A stretch of 64,000 nucleotides of DNA from Watersipora subatra (lineage: Eukaryota > Bryozoa > Gymnolaemata > Cheilostomatida > Watersiporidae). The notes beneath the pieces are model-generated. The model was not told the origin of the DNA. It saw only the letters and a list, made by a program, of their open reading frames with translations, and searched no databases. Position 1 is the first letter of the stretch. Each line of letters starts with the position of its first letter. A program made the translations under genes and the position numbers. This document shows, in pieces, positions 15,001 through 27,000 of the stretch. The DNA lies in the NCBI RefSeq assembly GCF_963576615.1, contig NC_088714.1, forward strand, positions 3,038,001 to 3,102,000. Reading direction: 5' to 3'.

Positions 15001-18000
15001 AATAGAGTACCGTAAAAACCTCTAATTGAACGCCATCTCTATTTCAACATCACCTCCAATTGACCCCCACTCTGAGAGATGGGTTGAAAAACAGACCGCC
15101 ACTCTCCAATTGAACGCCACCTCCATTTGACCGCCACTGACATTACTTGATCTTTACGAGCCCATAATACCAACTGACCAGTAGAAAAATGTCCACAAAA
15201 TCTTGTATTAATAATGAATCGTTTGTATCAATAACAATTAATTATCTCATTCAATTCCAAAGCTTTTGGTTTTTTGGTAAAACTTTGAAAGCAACACCAT
15301 AGCAATAATCAATACATGTAATGGTCTCAGACTAGTAGTAGTTCTCTGTTTAACGCGATCTTTCTACTTCGAAGTAGCCTACATATATAAAAAACGGCTT
15401 AAATTTACGATGGTAGATGAACTTTCAAAGCATCGCTATAGAAATAATTACTGTCTCAGGCTAATAGTGGTTCCTTGTTTAACGCGGTCTTTCTACCTCG
15501 AAGGACATGCTTATAAAAACCGGTTCGCAAGTTTTGAACCAAAGGTTACATTTACTGAGCATACTTTTATTGTGCTAAATGCAGCACGTAAAAGTTGTGC
15601 TCTGCAAAAAATTGTTTGGACGCTTATATCGACTAGTTTAGCAGTGCAGAAGAAGAGTTGAGGCTAGAAGGTATTGTGGAGTGTATTGGACAGCTAGAAG
15701 ATATTCGTTCCATCGAAAGCAACAATCAGAACGCAGCTATCCGAGCAAACGATAGAAATATTTTTGTTTTAAAAACCCTAATTTTTGTTTCTGCATGTAA
15801 TATAAGTATGGTTCGTTTATGTCACTTGTTCATGAATACATATTTGTATCATTTGATAGATTATTATTGTGCAGACTTAAAAGTAGACTTATAAATATGC
15901 AGATTTATAGCATGTTGTTCAATAGCATCCTTGCGACTATCTTAACACGGCTTACAATGGATCGATGCTCATAATTCCACTTCTATTGCGCATAAAAAGC
16001 TAGTTTTGGCTGTAAGCTGTAGCAAACATCAGTGAGTGCAATGAACTTTTATTCAACAATGTTAAATATAAAATACAAATATGTCTTCAAATTTAGAATG
16101 AAATAAAAATTGAAAATGCCAACAAATTGCAAAGAAGGACACAGGCTATAATATCATCACAGGTCAATTGCAAGCAATAGATATCAACTGGTAGAGATAT
16201 TTCTCAGTTTTTCGATGCACATTTATTAAGAGATCTTTGACAAGTTAGGTAAGTTAGCAGATTTATCGCATCCACAAGGTTTAGTATTGCTCCACAAAAT
16301 AGAGCAAAATATAGATGAAAATTTAGCCCTATTACGGGCTTCGTCCGTAATAGGGCTAAATTTATCTTCCGAAAGTTCTGACAAGCCATTCGAAAAACAG
16401 ACCGCTAGCCTCTATTTGAACACCGCCTCCAATTGACTGCCACTATAGAGGCAGGGTTGAAAAGAGCGCCATGGCGTTCAATTAAAGGTTTTACGGTAAA
16501 TGGTCATAAATCATATTTATTATCGTATTTCCACAATGTCTGCTGAATCTGAATATTTCCATAAATGTCATTGTAATTGCTAGTTTGTTACATGTTTTTC
16601 TCAAAAGTTTAAATGTCTTCTAAGTTCTCTGCTCTCTCCGAGTTCCATTGTGTGAAATAGGTTAGTAGAGAGTAATATCATTATCTGTATTATGTCTGCT
16701 TCATTCTGTCAGCCTGCTTCTGCACATGCGTATGATTAACTAGAGATATGACCCTCTGCAAGTAAGTAATTGTCTTGTGTTTATCATTTTTATGCTTTAA
16801 GATACAAAGTGTCAGACATATCATTTTTGTCATTATAAATATCTGAGAGCATTACCTGCGTAAAACTATATCTACATCTATGTTTGTGTTTCGCGCTTTC
16901 TTGGCACTTAATGAAAAACAAACACTGCCTTATAATACTCAATAGTAATAAACTCAACTCAGAGTTTAAAGTTCTCTTTTTTAACTTGATGTACTCTATA
17001 TGATCTTTTTTGCCTATTTAATCTGTTGTTTACAGCTCATGGGTTATACCGATGATCTACCAAACATCCACCAGCCCTTCTACCTCAGACCGCTACACTC
17101 TAGACTCAACCAATGGTATGGATCTTTCTGTGTCAGACTCTGTCTTCTCTGATTGATACACTCCTCACTTCATGAATATTTCAATATACATTTCATATAC
17201 CTCATTTTAATATATTCTTTGTCTCTTTTCAAGATACTATTTATATTTATGATAGCATGATTAGACTGAGAAATCCAACTAATCTAGTTTCAAAGAAAAA
17301 TCTCAATCTCCTCTTCATTTAGTAGGCAATTTTCATTGTAACTCAAATTTTAAGAGGATTGACAAAAGGTACTTGCTGGGGGATTAGACCACCAAATACT
17401 ACAACTAATTTTCTGACCTCAACGGCTGGTTACAGGCTGTTTACAGGCTGGTTGCAGGCTGGTTACAGGGCCTGGTTACAGGCTGTTTACAGGGCCTGGT
17501 TACAGGCTGGTTACAGGGCCTGGTTACAGGGCCTGGTTACAGGCTGCTTACAGGGCCATTGTTACAGGGCCGTTACTCAATGGCCCTGTAACCAGGCTGG
17601 TTACAGGGCCTAAGTCTAATTGTCTAACAAAAAGTTGATCAAACCTCTAGAAGAAAAGAATATTAGAGAGTTCCGGTCACCCAAGTTTTTTTTATTTCAA
17701 ATTGTGACAATTTGTGATACTTCAAGATATGCTCCTTTAAATGGTGTCTAATCTGACCAAAAAATGATAAAATTAAACTCGTTAGATTGTTAACGGTATA
17801 AGGAATTTTGTAATGGTATAATTTCGGGTATTTATCTGTAAAAACGAGAAAGTTATCCTAGTGCAAATCTGGCAAACCATGCATTGCTTATTGTGTGTCC
17901 TAAATATTTTCCCAGCATTGTGCAAGCTTATACTTTCCATAAGTCTAAATAAGCAACTCAAATAAGCATCTCCATAAACAATCTTCTATTTTAGTTAATA

Positions 18001-21000
18001 AGTTCTTTGGTGTAATTTTGTGCCTTTCTCATTTCTCCATCATTATTCTCTGTCATATTCAGGCCAGATTCTGTCAACAGACCTAAGCTGGGCCTTGTTG
18101 AACCTGAACTGGACTGGTTACTATCATGTTCTTTACACGAACAGAGACACGTTTCCCGACTTGAAGGTGCGTGATTTTGTCTTAATTTTTGTAGTATTTT
18201 TTTTGCTGACGTACAGTCTTAAGAAATTGGCAAAAGAATAACCTTGCTTTGTCTCCCATTGTTACAGATACATGTAGCGCTGAGTTAAAGCTTAACTAAC
18301 AGTTGAAAATATTATTCATCTGTGTTAGCAAATAAAATCATCAAGTTTCAATAATATTTTGCATAATTTCAAGCAAATACGAGGTTTTACCCATATTTCA
18401 AGTCAGAAATATTCACTATCTTTGCAAAGTATTGACAGTTTTTTAGCTACATAATTTAAAATTTGCCGGTTGAAAATCCTGATTAATGAAAACGGAGCAT
18501 CTGTTAATATTTTTTAAGATATAACTCCTGAGAATAACCAAGTTTTACTGACATTTTTTAAAAATTTTAGTTTGTATCTACAAAGGAGGAATTTATTATT
18601 AGCTCAGTCTGCAATATGAGACGGGCAAGCCAATTGGTGTAATTTTATAACCACCACTCAAACATTAATGTGAGACATAAAGATGACACAAACTGTCACT
18701 ATTTGTGAAATCATCTTCAAGCTTGTATATCAAGTTGTATATCCAAAACTGGGTTTTGTTTCTCTAACATCAAAACCGGTGCTTAAAAACAATATATCGT
18801 GATTATATTGTTATAAATATATTGTTATAGATGATGTTGTTTTGACATACTGTCAGTTAATCTCTAAAAGAGATTGTTGTTCAATGATCAGGGGCTAAAA
18901 CAAACAACAAGCTTTTATTTATTTGTAATAAACACGTATAAGAGCTTACAGCAAAAAACTAACTGAGAAAATAAATGGGTCAACAATACCTTTGTCTGCA
19001 TATTGAGTTATAAATTGTAATTTGACCCTGTATTTGCTAGAGGTTGCTTAAATCTTCCTTGCTTTGCTCTTCAATTTGTTATGTGTGTCTGTATTATACG
19101 GCTAGCTTGCATTTGCAGATAATGACTGACATTGATATAGCGAATGCTGTGTCAGACATGACGCTGCTCTTTCGGTGAGTTATCCTCTCTCTAAATTAGT
19201 TAATTCTAATACTTTCCTTTTGATATTTCTGCTACTTTAGACACCTGGTACCCAAGGAGCACCTTATATTTGCAACCGTAATTCAAACTATAAATGGTAC
19301 TCTGTAACAAGTTTGATAAAGCGCATTTTATTCCAACTCTATATTTTCAAAATCTATCAACATTTGTGTTTTTTTATAAGAAATCACTCATTTATGATTG
19401 GTTAACTACTAGCTTAAGACTTAGCCTACATAAATAGATGTCGTTGTGTTGCTGTTGATCACAAGCTTTAGATGTGTGGCTCTATGGTCATCTTAACGGG
19501 CAGAAACAGGGATTTAAATTTATTGAGGTGAAGGTATGATATATGGTAGAACTCATGCTGACAATCTTCTGGGGCTAAGACTTCAATGAAGTAAGACTGA
19601 ACGCTTGACGGTGCTTTATGCTCAGAAAATTACTTTAGCAAAGCTTTTTATAACCCAAAAACTTGATTTTTCAAACCTAGTTGTATATAGTCTAGAATAT
19701 GTGCAAGAATGAGAGAAGCAGAAGTGCAAATCTGATACACAGAGTGGCATAGAGTAATATATAATTATGTTATTAGCCTTGTGAGCTAGTAATCTACGGC
19801 TGTATATTTGACCAATCAGTTTGAAACATTGGGTTATCTTGAGAAATATCGGGTTATGATGAGAAATATTGGCTTATGTTGAGAAATACTGGGTTATGTT
19901 GAGAAATACTGGGTTATGTTGAGAAACATTGGGTTATGTTGAGAAATATTGGATTATGTTGAGAAATATTGGGTTATGTTGAGAAATATTGGGTTATGTT
20001 GCGAAACATTGGTTATGTTGAGAAATATTGGGTTATGTTGAGAAATATTGGGTTATGTTGAGAAATATTGGGTTATGTTGAGAAATATTGGGTTATGTTG
20101 AGAAATATTGGGTTATGTTGAGAAATATTGGGTTATGTTGAGAAATATTGGGTTATGTTGAGAAATATTGGGTTATGTTGAGAAATATTGGGTTATGTTG
20201 AGAAATATTGGGTTATGTTGAGAAATATTGGGTTATGATGAGAAATATTGGGTTATGTTGAGAAATATTGGGTTATATTGAGAAACATGAAATCTTCAGC
20301 CAAGTTTAAAGCAAACTTTATGCAGCTGACCAGCTTCAACTAGTGTCTTGGAGACAAGCTTGCTCGCTCCTAGTCAGTATAACATGAAATAAAGCATTGC
20401 CCTTTTGTCTTTTGTTTAATTATTGTTGTATGGCATAATTTGAAAAACATTTCTATTTTAACTGAAATTACTGTCAATAAAGTTAAAAACAAATAGTATT
20501 TGGGTTTATCAACTGAACTAAACCGTTTTTACTTTTAGTTTGTTTTGACAAAGTTCACAAGTTGGCAAAATCATTATTAAAATACATGTTAATTGTCATG
20601 TTTGCATCAATTCAACTAAACTGGATTTTGGCTGGAATCAGTTTTCTATGCTACAGATTCCTAGTAAATTGACTTTTACAGTCTTGATATAACTCTTGAC
20701 AAACATACCTTAGTCTTCTAACCGGAGATGCCTCCGCAGTGAACTAGATGGACCATGAATCTTATTAATTATCAAGCAAGCCTCTATTTGTTAGCGTATT
20801 TAGAGGAGTTGTCAGCCCATTGGCCGTTTCTCGGCTTTGTCAATACTTTCATTGTTGACAGCGGGGGTCATGTGGAACCCGATAAGTTTGTCACGTTTCT
20901 TGCCTCCGTTGTGAACTCCTCTTCAGCTGACTACCTGACATGGAGGATTCTATTGAGTAGTATGCAGTACCTACTTGATATCCATGACCAGCAGTTTGAC

Positions 21001-24000
21001 AAGTATCAGACCGTCAGTGGGCATGTCTATGAATGGCTGAATGTGCCAGATATGAACTTGACATTTGCTCATGTGGACAATATGGCAGTCAAATACAGGT
21101 GAGTGGCCAAGACATTATTTAAAACATAAAACCAATTAAACTTATGCCATGCAGCCTGATAATTTGAGCTTTTACGGTATGCTAGTCTACAATTACTGAC
21201 ACCAGTCTCATATAGTCTCATATAGTCTCATATAGTCTCATATCCTACTTATATATATATATCATCCGTGGATGCAAGCAGCTAGCAGGAAACGCATACA
21301 CCAAGCGGCATAATCATGTCGCAGCTGTTGTGTAATAATAGAAGTCTACGTGATGAGTATGGCCTTAGTAAACCACAACACCGGTGGGAAGCTCCTGGTA
21401 AGGTCAATGAAAATGACCGCGCTAAGATCCTCTGGGACTTTTACATCCGGACTGACAAGCATGTCCTAGCAAACCAACCAGATATAGTGGTGGTGGACAA
21501 GGAGAACAAGAGGGCTACTATAATAGATATAGCAGTACCCAATGACTACAATATAGCCAGCAAAGAAAAAGAAAAGGTAGAGAAATATCTCTCTCTTAGA
21601 GAAGAGATTGAAAAATGCTGGGATGTAAGAACAACTGTAATTCCAGTAGTCATTGGGGCACTGGGCGCAATAACACCGGCGCATAAAATGTGGCTTGCCC
21701 AGATACCGACAGCAATCAACTCAGGTGAGTTGCAGAAAAGTGCGCTATTGGGAACAGCTAAGATCTTGAGGCGAGTGCTCAAACTCCCAGGTCTCTGGTA
21801 GGAGACCAGAGTTAGAGCAGAAATTACCACCCATATGGGTTAACTGGGGTGAGTAAACAATTTTTTTTATGCATATACATAAAATAAATACGTGGTCAGG
21901 CCTACTGCTATATATATATATATATATACAGATAATAGTTGAGACTTCACTGATATAGGGCTCAAGTGTAGTGTATTTATATATATAATTATATATACAC
22001 ATAAATATACATACAATAAAGTATAGGCTAAAAGTCAGCATAAAGTGCTCGATTTTTTGTAATACATTTCTTAGCAAATTTATATATATACATACATATG
22101 TATATATATATATATATATATATATGAGTTATTTCATTGCTGTAGATTGCTATGTTGTGATACTATTGTATGTACAAATCTGTTTATACAGTCCATCCTC
22201 AGTCTCCTCAGTCTGTGAGCATCTCAGAGCTCAAAAAATCATAGTTCGAACAAAAATTATGAGATTATTTCGTTTGGATGTCGAACAACAAGTTGGAATT
22301 CAAACACTCTTGAGAAAAGCCAAGGAAACCCAAAAACATGGATTGGTTGCCAACTGACGCTCTCTCGTCGTCTTTGGTGTTCAACCATTATATTCTTGCA
22401 TATTCCTGAAATACAGGCAGCATTTTGTGTTTTGTCTACTATATTATTGTATTCATCGATTTTTATTTATAACATACAGGCTATTTTTACACCTTTTCAT
22501 TGTGAACCGAAATCATAGGAAACCTGGGCTAGAAACTGTCCCAAGTAACTGTCACAATCCTTATTAACTCTTTTAGTACGAAAAGATGGTAAAGCTGCTC
22601 ACCTTAGTACTTATATAAAAACATTTATCACAGATCATAGAGTTAACAGATCCACCTAAAACTTTGCCACAGTAAATTTAAGGTATTTTGGTTTCATTTT
22701 GCCAAAACAAAAAGAGGCAGTTTCCTTCTGTTTATTGCATAATATCGTGTGCTTCAAATTTTAATTTTTGGTTTAGTAAGGATGAAAAGCAAACTTGTCA
22801 ACAGTGACCATCTGCAGCTCATGCTTGTGAAATTCTTCAACATGGATCTTGGATCTTTCTGATAACTATATTTCTATTCTAGAGAAATGGGGGCTGCAAA
22901 AAAATAACTTCTTTTGCAATTTGTTTTACTAAAATGTATTAAACATGGCTTCTATGTTTTAAATGCACCAAGTATGGCGCAGAAGTATGGCGCAGAATAT
23001 TTGCTGATTTTAAATAAAATTTAGATTGAAGCTGTAGGACAACACCTCCAGCTTTTGCAGCGAAAATACTGATTGTATATCAGCCAAATTGTTTTGGCAA
23101 AAATTAATTCCTTCAGGACAAGCAAAAGAATTCTGTATAAAAAGAGGTCATACAGTATTTATGGGTACTTCGGCATACCATAAATTCTGGTGTGTAAGTT
23201 AAAAATTTGACACCAAATTTTAAGTTTAAAAATCCATCTTCGACTTAATACAGCGGTCACATTTTTCATGACACTAATTCTAGTAAAATTCAGCTTCAAA
23301 AAACCATTGTAAATCAAAATTACATGGCATGGCGTAAAGGGACTTATTTGTTAAATAGTAGAATACTAGTAATTCTACTCAACATGAGATGGATCAAACA
23401 TAAAGTCCCATTCTTCACCATTCAAATTGTCATTGCTAGGATTCTTTTCTTGAATAAATTATAACGTGTTTTTTTAATTTGATGTTTTTTACAGTATCTT
23501 TCTACAAGCCAGCACTTCGGTAATCTATTTGACACATCCACTATCGTCCATCCATCTTTTTTCTTGTATATGAATCACGATTCCTGACAGAAATCTGTCT
23601 TGCGGCATGTTTTTTATTAAAAAGGTACATATTATCAAAGGTGGCAGTTTCGTTCTATTGACGAAGCAGGCTAATGTGATGGTGAAGTATTGTTTTTTGT
23701 TCCTTGCGGTCTTCACTAGAACTGTCATCTCTCATTTTTTTGTTACTTGTACATATTGCCGATAAAAAAACATGATTGTTTTTTACTGATGGCGTTTGTG
23801 AGTGCCATTTCCTCAGCTACGCATCGCCTGCCTCTGATGCTGACTGACTATTAGTAGTCAAACGGTTTGAGCCAGAGAGGGAGGTCGACTTATACGACAG
23901 GTACATGTCAAAACCAGGATTTTTAAACCAAAATTTAGACATCGACATATGCGTCGGGCCAACTTGTATGCCGCAATTTATGGTACTTCATATATTACGA

Positions 24001-27000
24001 TATATCATCTACTTCTCACCGCTGATTATTATTACTGTCATAGAACTCGCTTCTCATATTATAATAAACTGAATATCGCATGCTTATCAGCAGTCATATA
24101 AAAATGTTATACACTTTCCTATTGGCAGGACTCTACTCAGCTCAAAGCTATCGATGGCATTAAACATCAACCATGAGAAAGTCTTACGTGACATACCTTA
24201 CATGAAAAACTTGACAACTCTATGGTTGAGCACTCTCAGTCCAAACAGCTCTGCTACAACAGATAAGTGAGCATTTTCTCTGGTTCACCGTAACCCCAAA
24301 GCCCTGTACTTTTTCACGCTAAAGGTACAGCCACACATGCCGATTTTTTTCATTGATTCTGACCGAAATCACGGAATGAACCAAAAACACAGAATTATTC
24401 AGCCAAAATTTATCGAATTGTCTGAGCTGTTCATGCACACCAAAATCGTCGACGAAACACTTTTAATTGGCTGAACTATATTAGCAAACACGATTCTAGC
24501 AGCTTTCGCAATTTATATAGTCCGAGGCACATAAGGCGACACACAAGAAAAATACTAACGCGATTTGCCATAGTAAATACGATGCAACTGACTTGATTGC
24601 GCTAAAAATGACAACGCTTTCTACAACAGAACCTTTGCTGCTAAAAAGAAATTGTTATTTAAAAAAAATATGTAGCCATGCTGTCCAAACGATAAAGAAC
24701 CAACAATAGCGCAATCTAGACAGTTGCATCGTTTGTGCTATGTTGAATTGCGCCTAGGACTATACCAATTTCAAAAGCTGCTAAAATAGTGATCACTAAT
24801 AATTTGTTCAACCAATCAAAAGCGTTTCGTCGACGATTCTGGTGTGCATGCACAGCTCTGACAATTCTGTGAATTTTGGCCGAATAGTTCTGTTTTTCGT
24901 TCATTTCGTGATTTCGGTCAAAATCAACGAAAAAATGGGCACGTTTGGTCGTAGCTTTATCCTATGATACATTTTGAGTGTGTGTAGTGTGTCGATGTGG
25001 GTAGTGTAGTGTTTGTGTGGTGGTGGGGGCGGCGGCGGTAGGGGTGAGTCATGTGTCGGTGTAGCACCAGTTTCGTCTATGATGTGTCGGTGTGTTATGT
25101 ATCGGTATGTGTGTGCGCCCCCGCGCACAGGCGCATTAAGCATAACGTTAAGCAATAAATATAGTTACAATATCGATTAAATGAGAAGAAAATGAAAGCC
25201 TAATTTTTACATAAGTAAGGCATGATGATCTTGCGTTGATTGTGCTTGTGTTTGTGACAATCCACATTGTAAATGCACTCAGGTAATAATGAATTTCTAT
25301 TGGGGCTTTAGTATAGCCAATATTTACCGTGCTACTGTATGAACCAACTTTTGACATCTACCCCAACCGTATCATGATCACTTTCTTGTTTTTTTATATG
25401 TGAATCACAGAGTCGTCCATAATGATGTGGCATTGCAAGTGTGGACATGCGCCTACCAGTCGAATGAATCGGCAGGCCTTTGGGCTAAGCTTTGGGCAAA
25501 GTACAAGTTTTCTAAAATAGCCAGCGAACGGTCTAGATACATGGTGGTGCTCGCGTCTGGCAAGGACAATTCCCTTCTGCGACAGTGAGTGTTTAGTTTT
25601 ATCTGTTATTTTACAATTTCAACCTTGTTTAAACTAAATTATATTAGCCAACCCAAGCATTATAGTGAATTAATTTATATTATAGTGAATTATATTATAG
25701 TGTTACTAGATTAACGAAGAGTTGATGTTAGAAGATCACTCACTAGACAATTTTATTTGTTGTATTCTCGTATTTGGTGACTTTTCCTTTTGCTATTAGG
25801 ATTAATTAGGGCTAATTTTGTTCATGGGATCAAAGCTAAGCTGGTTTAAGCTAAACTTTGGTTTATCCGTTTTTGACATTGCTAGTTCTTGCATTGGGGT
25901 ACATTCGGTACGTGCAAATAAAAGTTGTAATTGTATAAAAGTTCTTTTAAAATTATTTATAATGAACTAAACCATACTAGTATGGTGTTTTATTATGTAG
26001 CCATTTATTTGATGTCTTACCATGTAGCCATTTATTTTATGTTTTATTATGTAGCCATTTTATTTATGTTTTATTATGTAGCCATTTTATTTATGTTTTA
26101 CTATGTAGCTATTTATTTTATATTTTACCATATAGTTATTTATTCTAATTGGAGTTTAAATGGTGTAAGTAAAACAATACTAAGCTGCAAGCAAAAATAT
26201 CTCAAATTTGAATTTTTTATGTACAATTCTGCGAATTACAAGGTTAGACTCAGTTACTCCTAGTTTAGTTATGTACATCTCTATGAATTATAAGGTTAGA
26301 CATAGTTATTCCTTGTTTAGTTATGTACAACTCTATGAATTATAAGGTTAGACATAGTTATTCCTTGTTTAGTTATGTACATCTCTATGAATTATAAGGT
26401 TAGACTTAGTTATTCCTTGTTTAGTTATGTACATCTCTATGAATTATAAGGTTAGACATAGTTACTCCTAGTTTAGTTATGTACATCTCTATGAATTATA
26501 AAGTTAGACATAGTTATTCCTTGTTTAGTTATGTACATCTCTATGAATTATAAGGTTAGACATAGTTACTCCTTGTTTAGTTATGTACATCTCTATGAAT
26601 TATAAGGTTAGACATAGTTATTCCTTGTTTAGTTATGTACATCTCTATGAATTATAAGGTTAGACATAGTTATTCCTTGTTTAGTTATGTACATCTCTAT
26701 GAATTATAAGGTTAGACATAGTTATTCCTTGTTTAGTTATGTACATCTCTATGAATTATAAGGTTAGACATAGTTATTCCTTGTTTAGTTATGTACATCT
26801 CTATGAATTATAAGGTTAGACATAGTTATTCCTTGTTTAGTTATGTACATCTCTATGAATTATAAGGTTAGACATAGTTATTCCTTGTTTAGTTATGTAC
26901 ATCTCTATGAATTATAAGGTTAGACATAGTTATTCCTTGTTTAGTTATGTACATCTCTATGAATTATAAGGTTAGACATAGTTATTCCTTGTTTAGTTAT

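Noticed and set aside
17359-17613. 84-codon ORF with AWLQAGYR repeats
   Set aside because: Read-through of the GGTTACAGGCTGG minisatellite.
25931-26263. 110-codon hydrophobic ORF
   Set aside because: Mostly a tandem repeat of TTTTATTATGTAGCCATTTA-type units; no conserved domain and no start context.
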